A stretch of 64,000 nucleotides of DNA from Conus ventricosus (taxonomy: Eukaryota; Mollusca; Gastropoda; Neogastropoda; Conidae), in assembly GCA_018398815.1 (NCBI GenBank), contig CM031614.1, positions 57,577,995 through 57,641,994 of the forward strand, given 5' to 3'. How positions within the stretch are numbered: the first letter of the stretch is position 1; each line of letters begins with the position of its first letter. The position numbers and the translations under genes are program-made. A model generated the notes under the pieces. That model ran no database searches. It saw nothing but the letters and a program-made list of their open reading frames with translations, and had not been told where the DNA came from. Positions 55,413 to 64,000 of the stretch are shown piece by piece.

Positions 55413-55959
55413 TGAATATTGGTTGAGAATTGAGAAAGTTATGATTGGTTTTTTAAAGTTCAGATTCCACAAGAAAGATTTACAAATCCTCCGCTGTAAT
55501 GATGTTTTAAAAAAATCCTCTTTTTTTTGATTACGTGAAAAATCGTAACTTGTTTCCTTTGACTGACTTTGAAGATCTTGTCATTTCAAAGCTCAAGAAA
55601 ATATTGGTGGCTCTGTACCATAACGCGCTCTCTCTCTTTTTTTTTATTTTTATTTTTTTTTATTACCGATGGACAGTCAAATGCGAACTTTAATGTTTTA
55701 GTGTTTGGTACAAAGGTGTCTGTCTTCATTAATGTACTATGTGTTTGGTGTGCTGACACTCTCATTCTGTTATATTTACTGCTTATAACAACAACGACTA
55801 CAAGAAAAACAAATTAACACAATAGATGAAACTAATTTTTCCTTTCATTTTGACAAACTTCGAACTCCAAGTTCCCTTTCAAAAATTATCTTTAAAGGAA
55901 TAGCGGATTGTCTTTTTGAAGATACTGATACACATTTTTGCAATAAGTATAATATGACC

Positions 55960-56460
55960 TTTAGGATTACTAGAATTTTCAAAGTAAAATGATATGTCTA
56001 TTAGATAATTTTAGATGAGCACCAGTTTCTATCAGTATTTTTTGCTCAATAAATCTCCAAAGATTGAATACATTTGGACACTCACAAAAAAAAATGTTCT
56101 ATGAAATCAACTGTATCATTACAGAGTGAACATTTGTTTGTTTCTTTAACTTTTATTTTGTTGAGCATGATATTAGTGGGGAATATGTTAAGTAATATTT
56201 TCCAGTGTAATACTCTAAGCCTTGCTTCTTTGGTAATGGTGTGGGTTTGCTCCTATATGCCGATTTGTTTACATCAGAATCAAACTTTCTGTTCCAGAAA
56301 AGGAATGCTGTTGGTACCGGCATTTCTTTATGTGCTTGTAAAAATTTTTTTTTTTTTTTGCTTAGGCGCATTATTACTTTTAATGCCATAGGGTTATCAG
56401 GACTCTCTGTACGTTTACAAAAGTCAGCAAAAAACATGTATTATGTAATAATGTATTTTG
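55960..56460 (-). pseudogene. L1-like LINE ORF2 C-terminal fragment
   Basis: On the minus strand VPTAFLFWNRKFDSDVN (about 56,315) and, in another frame, a region near 56,165-56,070 coding NKCSLCNDTVDFIEHFFF match the basic and C-x-x-C...H end of L1/Tx1-type ORF2 proteins. Frames change at least twice. Minus-strand text at 56,625-56,970 may be more of the same element but lacks clear motifs. Confidence 0.6.
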
Positions 56461-57238
56461 TGGTGCTAAAGAAACAATGATAATGTTAAAACATAGTATA
56501 ACTTTTCCATTTCATAAAGGGACAGATTTTTTTAATAAATCAAAACCTTTGTCATCCAGAACAAGTCTGACACCATATTCTTTTGTAATTTCATAATTTA
56601 CAAAACCAGTTCGCATTGTAACTGTTAAACTTCAAGGGAAAAAAGTATAGACGCTGTTGTAAATGTCATACGTCTGAAATAGCTTTCATTTTGAAAGAAA
56701 TTGGTGGATTGCAAAAAGTGTACAATTCGTGTTACTAAGGATTGAGGAAAGTGAAGAACTGGCAGTACCCAAAGAACCATGAATGACCTGTCTTGTAAGT
56801 AGGTGAGATATAGTTGCTTCAAGGATCCAGAGCCTGAGAGGAGTACCACCTTCAAATGCCAATGGTTTTGGAGCAGTTCTGCATCCACATATCAGAGAAA
56901 TGAAAATGTTGTTAAGAGCTGAATCATGATCAAGGAGTTTGTTCTTGATTGCAAATGTCATCACCAACAACGTTGTTGGTCAGTGCACCCTCAGACCCAA
57001 AACTTATTTTTGCCATTGCTCCTATAGATTTTTTTTAGTGAGATGCAGCGATGAGTACATGTAATACACTTTTGAATGAAGATGATTTTCACACGAAATC
57101 TTTTTCCTTAAATCAGATTTTTATGGATTTTTGTTTTGTTTTCAGTTCAAAGGTTGTTGCGTTGTTTACATTCAGAATGACAGATTGTGTTTAATATATC
57201 TCTAAATTGCTTGACCTTATTCTTTCGCTGTTTCAGAT

Positions 57239-57786
57239 CGGGGATTCTGGTCCAGACGAAGATGCCTGTCGTATCCAATTTGAAGATTACTCCCAGTCAG
57301 TCTGAGCCAAACTCGACGTCGGATTCACAGAGTATGAGTTGCTTTTCACAGAGGCCCTCAGTATCCATGTCCACATCTACCTTGGATTGCATTCCCACTT
57401 CTTGTTTGTCAAAACAGTTTTCTTCAGACAGTGCGTGTGTAGTCAGTTTGACACCATCTTCTGAGGGGGCTGTCACTACCACATCATTGAAGAAGACAAA
57501 TTCAAGAAATTTAATTGTAAGATCTTCGAGGCAATATACAGGGTGGAACAAGAATGATACTGATTGTGTCTGTCGCCATTTTGAAAAGTTCATGAAGGCT
57601 AAAGGCAAACACTTAGAAGGTTCATTGCCTGGAGTTCATGAAATTGGCTTGTTCTTGGAGACGAACATCGTTTTTCAGGACATGAATCTCACACAGAAGG
57701 AAAAGATATCTTTGGTGAAAACAAAGATATTTAACGAAAGAAAGAAATACAGACAGCCTGTAGTGGATTTGTTTCCTGATGTTTAA
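57239..57786 (+). CDS. Possible terminal exon with a Myb/SANT-like C-terminal domain
   Basis: An open stretch follows a splice-acceptor-like tract (TTCTTTCGCTGTTTCAG, ending at 57,236) and ends TAA at 57,786. It encodes about 180 residues. The first ~100 are Ser/Thr-rich and probably disordered (SQSEPNSTSDSQSMSCFSQ). The last ~80 are helical: YTGWNKNDTDCVCRHFEKFM, then LTQKEKISLVKTKIFNERKK. A W...F...F helical pattern followed by K-T-K-I-x-N-E-R-K-K is seen at the ends of many uncharacterised animal proteins, where it looks Myb/SANT-like. Upstream exons were not found. It could equally be a domain from a decayed DNA transposon. I assign no function. Confidence 0.4.
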
Positions 57787-57900
57787 CATGTTTCCGGAAG
57801 GAAAAATATATCTTTGAAAACAAAGGTATTCAATGAAAGACATACAGAATATGTGTGGGACTTGTTTCCTGTTGTTTAATAAGTTTCCTGTTGTTTAACA
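57690..57900 (+). repeat. Diverged tandem duplication of the exon end
   Basis: AGGAAAAGATATCTTTGGTG at 57,699 and AGGAAAAATATATCTTTGAA at 57,799 start two similar units. GTTTCCTG(A/T)TGTTTAA recurs at 57,771, 57,864 and 57,885. The last coding segment and stop were copied just downstream. Confidence 0.75.
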
Positions 57901-58439
57901 TGCCTTTTGTTTAGGATATGACCTATAGGCATTGGAAAGGAGAGTCTCTGGATGGCAAGGGGTTGATTAAAGATTAGAATTAGGGAGATACAGCTCGCAC
58001 AAGTGTGCTTGCTTTGGATGTCATGGCTGTTTGTACACATGTTAATTTGATAATATAATACATTTGGTAGTTTCTTCAATCATTGAGTGCTACAAATAGG
58101 ATTTACAGCAGTTCTCATTTTATGACTGACGCTGCCAACACCGTTTCCTGGGAATGGATAAGTTAATTACTACCGACGATGATGATGTTGTCTGCATTCC
58201 CCAGCTAATCACTAAGGGTTGGATGTTTGGAAGCACTTCATGTGAAATTCGGGCCCCTCTACCAAAGACATTGCATGGCTATAGCATGGTGTCACCATTT
58301 TGTTTCTTGCAATGGTGGTTACTGTTTTTCGCTATGCCAGTGGCTTTTATCAACAGAATTTTGCCAGGGACAATGCTTTTAAGTGCACTGATGCATGATG
58401 CACACGGTGGGACCTCGGTTTATCCTCTCATCCGAAAAA

Positions 58440-59354
58440 CTAGTGCCCTCACCAGCACCGAAGGTCTACTGGAGGGGGGAAATCCTGGCCAAACCTGGGT
58501 TCGAACCTAGGATTTCTCACCAGCCGCCGTGGCGAAGTGGTTAGCGTCGCGGACTCCCGGCTGGGAGGTCGTGGGTTCAAATCCCATCAGAGTCATGTGG
58601 GTTTTTCTGCCCCGACCGGCTCCTACCCAGAGTTGAGTTTGCTGCGGACTCAGTTGGGAAGACTGGGACCACACAGTCGAGTTTCATCCACTTAATGGAT
58701 GCGTTTCTGAGAGTGTTGCTCAAATTTCCTGACCAACACTGCAGGTGCCTGTATCTCTCGGGCCTGGTTGACGCCGGGATATATTATGAAAGGAAGCGTA
58801 GAGTACAGCCCCGTCATGTAGTCTCAGACCGAAATGGAATTCCGTAGCATCATCTTAATCATCCTCATTCTCATCGATCAGCATTTTAAAAAAAAAGAGG
58901 TCTCAAATTCTGTGGCCCTTCATGCCCTGCTCTCATGGTGACCTCAATTTCGATGTCCTCTCCACGTCTGTGGCCTTGGTTTGGTTCCGTCGGGGTCACC
59001 GGTATCGGCGAGTCCATGGGGGCTGTCGTTGGACGGACGTGGTGGCGCCCTCCGGAGGGAGAGCTCACTCACGCCGGCTCCGCGACTAAGCAATTATTGT
59101 CGTCAGTAGGGGGCTTAGTAGGTGGCGTCCTGCGTATGTTAGATCAGAACAGGCGCCACTGAACACCACCGAAGTGACTCGGCAGCAGTGCAGTGTCTCC
59201 TCCGGTGGGTTGCCTCTTGACGACTTGCCATTGACTGCTCCCTGTGGATTGCCGGTGCCGGGGCTGCGGCGGGGCCGACCGGGCTGGGGCTGCGGACGGG
59301 GTGTCGGAATGAGCGGCGTGGGTGCACTGCCTCTGAAGTGGCGCAGAGGTTGGG

Positions 59355-59391
<37 letters not shown>

Positions 59392-59460
59392 CTAGGATTT
59401 CTCGATTGCGAGTCGGGCACGCTAACAACTCTACCAACACTCCACTCTAATATGTGCATT
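58440..59460 (-). mobile_element. Older SINE whose tRNA-like head was split by a newer SINE
   Basis: Joining 58,440-58,518 to 59,404-59,460 and reading the minus strand gives a tRNA-like block with TTGGTAGAGTTGTTAGCGTG (A-box region) and CTAGGTTCGAACCC (B box). The newer insertion (58,519-59,387) separates the two boxes. Confidence 0.65.
58519..59387 (+). mobile_element. 869-bp composite SINE with tRNA-like head and 28-A tail
   Basis: GAACCTAGGATTTCTC is duplicated at both borders (58,503-58,518 and 59,388-59,403), and the right copy follows 28 A residues, so the whole block moved by retroposition. The head (58,523-58,592) has GGCGAAGTGGTTAGCG (A box) and GGGTTCAAATCCC (B box). An internal A run near 58,887-58,897 ends a first unit of about 375 bp. 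The second unit, from about 59,084, equals the SINE at 30,325-30,607. Confidence 0.85.
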
Positions 59461-59659
59461 CTGCCTCACCACAGTAAGACCGTGAGCATACTTGGGTGGA
59501 AGATTACGTATGTGCCAGGTTTTTTTAGTATGCCGCCATTAGATAGCCACACTCCGACTTCAGGGGTTAATTACTTACAAATTAATTATCCGTTCGTAAT
59601 GAACACTGAGTTGGAGGTTTTAACATAAATATCCTCCTTTGCTCATGCTACAGGATCCG

Positions 59660-59722
59660 GGTCTGCCCAGGGGGATCTGGGGGTGGGGTGGGGGGGGGAG
59701 CTGTACTTTTTTTCATTTTTCA

Positions 59723-59755
<33 letters not shown>

Positions 59756-62370
59756 ATGAAGAATGGCTTCTTTTCTGTTTTCTTTATTAGTTTCTTCTTT
59801 CTGCCTACCCTTGGTCCATTTATCTACATTTTTCTTTTTTAAAACTCCGTAATTTCTGTATTGCCTTGGATGTCTGTCATCCCCCATTGTATGGACCATG
59901 TACACATCAGTCTCTGTACGACTTGTCTTATGTAGATTGGTATGTGAGCTTTAAGTAAAACTAAAAGTGTCTTTATAAATTTGAAAAGAGATTGTTTGTA
60001 TTTGGCTTTTTATGCCTGATGTTTATGCATACTTAAATTTTTCATGCACTAATGTTACTTCCTGTTAATCTTTGTTTTAAATCTGTAATCTGATACTGAC
60101 ATAAGACGCCGTTACCGCCACTTTGCCAGCGTCTCCAAGTTTTCTATTCCTTAAACATGGCCCGGCCCATCTGTGGTGCAGTTGACAGACCTCCAATGAA
60201 GTTTTTGCATTTTTAGTAGCGCGAGTCGTCCTGAAAAGGTTCGAAATAAGTTGACTAGACGTTAAGCACCCAGTGTTAAACTCTTAGATGTTTTATACAT
60301 TTACTCATTATGTTTGCAGATTTTTGTTAAATATATGTATGTATCCCATTACATTGATATAAGAGGTCAACAGTTGCGACATTACGTAGTTCAATGGCCT
60401 TAATGTTTAGGTTGGTTTATATATTATCTTTTTTTTCCCCTGCCCCCGGGTGTGCCCTGGGGGCCTAGGGGGATATCTTTTTCAGTTTTCAGGGTCACTC
60501 CATGTGCCTTGAAGGAGGTACGACAAGTCGAGGAGGGCTTCTTTTTATTAAAAAAAATTCTTATTTTGAGTGTACTTTATACTAATAGTGTGTGTTGGGT
60601 TGTCTGACTGTTGTCCGGCCGTCTGGCTTGACTCTATGTAGACTTTAACGTTGGCATTTTCTGTGGAATCTTGTTTTATGTTTTGTTTCTTGTTTAGTTT
60701 TCAGAGTCCCCCGTATGTGATGTGCTTTGACGAAGGGTATATTAAGTCGCTGGGAAAAATATTTTCAGTTTTTCATATTTTTTGGCTTCTTTAGGCATTT
60801 TGATTTCATGTTCCGAAGTTTTGGGGCTCAGTTCAACTCGTACTTAATTTAGGTTTTTAAGCATAAAATTGCATTAAAAGCACCAAATTTTAATACATTT
60901 TCGTAAAGTAAAATCATAAAATGATGCAGATACATGCTGAAATAATCATAGACTTTGCTTTGAATAGGTAGAGGAGTGTGTATTACTTGTTTTCTGCTTT
61001 AAAAACAAAACAAAAAGTTGCTAAGCGCTAAATGTCAGAATTTCATTTTCCAACGTTGATAAGCGCTTTCTCAAAATGGCCGCTTGACCACCTAATGACT
61101 TTAAATTACTATAACTTTTGTTTAAGTAAACCCTAAAAAAGCCCCAGAAAGCTGAATTTTTCGAGGTTTTTAATGGTACCAATATATACCTCAAGGAAAC
61201 TGAACTTCTTGAGTTTTTGATGATACCAACATCTCAAAAATGACAGTGTACCTTTTATCGGAGTGCATCACATAATGCCCTGTGACGGTGGGCTTTTTTC
61301 TCTTAAAAGAAAATTAATTGTATTGTTCTTTCTGGCTTCCCTTGGTCTGTTTACCTGTCGTTTTCTTCTTAAACGTCATTGTGATGCCTGCTCTGTCTTC
61401 AGTGTTGAGCTGTCTTCAGTTTCTTTTATGAATATCTTTCATCCTCCATTGTTTGGGCAATGTATGCGTCTATTTTAGGTGTCACTATTATGGAATTTTT
61501 CTGATAGGTTGGTGGTTATTTGGCGTCTTATGCTGCTACTAATATACATGTTTATAACTGCTTGTGAAGTGATTCTTATTCTTTTTGGACTTTTTTTTAA
61601 AAATCCGAGTTAAAACAATGTGAGAGCGTTAACTCCAAATTTCTAGCGGCTCCCAAAATTATGTGTCTGTAAATACGGCTTGTCTCAGGTGCATGTGACA
61701 CACTTCAATGACGTTTTGGGGCTTTTTTTTACTTGACAGTGTGGGTCAACCAGACATGGCTTGAGAGAACTTGTTAACATAGATCTGGCAGGCTAACATG
61801 AGACTGTGTAAACTACAGAGAAAGGGAAGTTATGTAGTTCTATGGAATTTATTTATCCTAAGGTTGACCAGAAAAAAAACCCAGAAAGGGGGTGAGTGAG
61901 GGTTGGGGGTGGAAAAGTGAGACAGAGGATACGAAAGGCAAATGTTCAAATTTGGTGTTTGGATTCGGTGATCTCTCCTTTGCTGATTGTTAATGTTTTT
62001 ACAGTCTGTTTCCATTTTGTTTATTTTGCTCTTTAAACATAATGATTAAGCAGCTTGATCTGATTTTTCTTTACCATCATTCACATACATTTCCAGTTAA
62101 CTATATGTATGTGACCATGTTCTGTTTTATTGAGAAAGAGGAGGAATCCTGAGAAGCAGACGAGAGAGGGGGAGGAGGAGGTGGGGGGGGGGGGGGGGTA
62201 GGGTAGAGAACAGGACAAGCAACCTTTTAAGCGAGAGAGGGAGAATGTGTTACACATGCTCAGATTGTTGACCACATGATTATTGTCTCTAGGTTTTGTT
62301 ACATAAATCATTTGCATATAAATGATTGAGTGTTTATTTTCATGTGGCCATATGGTTGTTTTTCAGTGTT
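59660..62370. other. AT-rich DNA with diverged long-range duplications, no gene recognised
   Basis: CCCTTGGTCCATTTATCTAC with the following GGATGTCTGTCATCC...CCATTGTATGG (59,808-59,890) has a diverged partner at about 61,336-61,460. Neighbouring blocks around 60,190 and 61,700, and 60,390 and 61,825, also resemble each other. This suggests an old tandem duplication with a period of about 1.5 kb. A C-run (59,726-59,752) and a G-run (62,183-62,198) are present. Confidence 0.45.
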
Positions 62371-62380
62371 CGTCTTCATG

Positions 62381-62381
<1 letters not shown>

Positions 62382-62444
<63 letters not shown>

Positions 62445-62478
62445 CCCCTCTCTCTCTCTCTCTCTCTCTCCCTCTCTG
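62382..62478. repeat. (CT)n microsatellite
   Basis: About 45 CT units with a few interruptions. Confidence 0.97.
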
Positions 62479-63015
62479 GTTTTGTTTGCATATATGTGTG
62501 TCTGTGTTGAGGGAGAGTAGGGTGGAATAGACCAAACAGGTTCTTTTTTTTAAATGTTGCACATTGACTTAAGCATGCAAACATACACTTGCAAGAAATG
62601 AAGTAATTCATAACAGGTTATTCAATGAAATCAAACATTTGACATTTCTAAAACAGACATCATGCAAATACAAAATCAAACCAAACTTTTTTTCTGTCTT
62701 ACGTTTCTGTGGCACTCCCAGTAGCGTAACCCCACGCCCCTCAATCCGACCTCCCCACGCACACCTAATCCAGGTTTATTCTGTCTTGGTCACAGCACTA
62801 GGAGTCTCAGGGCACTATCAATGTGTTTAGTTAACGTGAAGCCACCCAGTAGAAGGACCCTACACTGCTGCCGAGTCACTTTAGTTCAGCAGTGCCTGTT
62901 CTGATTCAAAATACGCAGGACATGCTAAGCCCCCTGCTAACAACAGTGTTAGATTGCTCGCGGAACAAGACTGAGCAAGTGTTTCCCCTGATTAGAAAAC
63001 CCTCACTGCATTCCT

Positions 63016-63240
63016 CCAACGACAACCCCATAGACCCCAGCACTGAAGGCTCCAACGACAACCCCATAGACCACCCAGCACTGAAGGCTCCAACGACAAC
63101 CCCGTAGACCACCCAGCACTGAAGGCTCCAACGACAACCCCGTAGACCACCCAGCACTGAAGGCTCAAACGACAACCCCGTAGACCACCCAGCACTGAAG
63201 GCTCCAACGACAACCCCATAGACCACCCAGCACTGAAGGC
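63016..63240. repeat. 38-bp minisatellite, six units
   Basis: The unit holds CAACGACAACCCC(A/G)TAGACC and ACCCAGCACTGAAGGCTC. The first unit is three bases short. Confidence 0.95.
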
Positions 63241-63639
63241 TTTGACACATACCACAGCTATGGAAGTGGAGGGGAATTGGGACTGAGGTTACCACGAGAG
63301 AAGGGCATGAAATGTCACGCAACCTGAGACATTTTTCAATATTTCTTGAAGATGGATGAGGGTTATAAGGATGATGCATAGGCTGAAGCAGGATTTCAGG
63401 TGGTTCACAGGTTAATGTTATTGTTGTTTTTAGCTCACCTCGACGAAGAGGGAGGGGGGGGGGGGGGGGGGGGGCTTATGCTATACCCCAAGCGTCCACG
63501 TCACATCCGGTTAAGATGTTTGGATAAGTTCAGTATTGGACAAGTATAAGCCTACAAGGACCAAACTTGCACCAATAAAGCATCTTGGCATGACTATTTG
63601 GATGCATGCATCGGATGGTGACTATGACCTACTTTTTCC

Positions 63640-64000
63640 ACATGAGTGACTCGGTTGGGAAGTTTGGATTAGCTTGGACTTTGAAAGCAAATAGGAAGAC
63701 TGGGACCAAAGAGTCGAGAATAATCGTCTATACAGATGCAGCTTTGAGAATGTTGCTCAAATTTCCTGACCCACACTGCAGGTGCTTTCAAAGTCGCATC
63801 TATACAGAGGATTATTCTCGACTGTGTGGTCCCAGTCTTCCCATTTGCATCTAAAACTCACTCTACTCTGGGTAAGAGCCGGCAGAGGCTGACAAAACAA
63901 ACAAACAAACAAAACAACAACAAAAAACCTCAGTTGGAAAGACTGGGACCACACAGTCGAGTCTCATCTACTTAATGAATGAGTGAGTGTTATTCAAATT
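63640..64000. mobile_element. Palindromic and partial copies of the tRNA-SINE body
   Basis: GGAAGACTGGGACCA...AGTCGAGAATAATC (63,695-63,725) is mirrored at about 63,803-63,842. The loop between carries GCTCAAATTTCCTGACC and CACTGCAGGTGC, the SINE core also at 58,722-58,750. A further direct copy (AAAGACTGGGACCACACAGT, 63,938) starts near the window end. A (CAAA)n stretch (63,894-63,925) lies between. Confidence 0.78.

Overview
The window is repeat-dominated DNA from a eukaryote, almost certainly an animal. The mix of transposable elements suggests an aquatic invertebrate, perhaps a mollusc: Gypsy elements with integrase ahead of reverse transcriptase, a Penelope-like element with a GIY-YIG domain, a LINE carrying a 2A-like peptide, tRNA-derived SINEs, and long CA, CT and CATA runs. 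That placement is inference. No bacterial genes, rRNA genes or CRISPR arrays are visible, and only one possible host exon (57.2-57.8 kb). Most coding regions are broken by many one-base indels. These may be genuine decay, long-read assembly error, or both.

Region 1 (1-16.5 kb) is a 16.46-kb LTR retrotransposon with 1.6-kb LTRs and a perfect 5-bp target duplication (CTGAG). It keeps a gag-like gene but no recognisable pol. A 9.7-kb minus-strand Gypsy element with its own 1.25-kb LTRs (1.9-3.2 and 10.3-11.6 kb) is nested inside it.

Region 2 (16.5-28 kb) is copy A of a duplicated segment: microsatellite-rich DNA, the 3' tail of a LINE, then a minus-strand Gypsy. A 4.0-kb Penelope-like element sits inside the LINE tail with a 9-bp target duplication. 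A 1000-N gap (28,376-29,375) is followed by a ~145-bp satellite.

Region 3 (30-35.5 kb) holds a SINE, a plus-strand LINE (intact ORF1 with a 2A-like motif, a 15-unit 42-bp minisatellite, then a decayed endonuclease and the start of an RT) and C-rich and CA-rich repeats.

Region 4 (35.9-54.2 kb) is copy B of the segment. It preserves the empty sites for both insertions in copy A. Its Gypsy element is interrupted in the leader by a ~9.1-kb element with ~390-bp terminal inverted repeats (44,532-53,622). That element carries one long, frame-broken gene with Cys-rich N-terminal motifs, a FEN1/XPG-like nuclease signature and a Cys-rich CXC-like tail, and no transposase of a class I can name. A 2.9-kb LINE has jumped into this gene with a 6-bp target duplication. 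The nesting is therefore LINE inside TIR element inside Gypsy, and this TIR element is the best candidate for an undescribed system.

Region 5 (54.2-64 kb) is AT-rich. It has a 245-bp hairpin with a hammerhead-like motif in its loop, an L1-like LINE tail, the possible terminal exon, an 869-bp composite SINE with a 16-bp target duplication inserted into the tRNA head of an older SINE, diverged tandem duplications and a palindromic SINE fragment.
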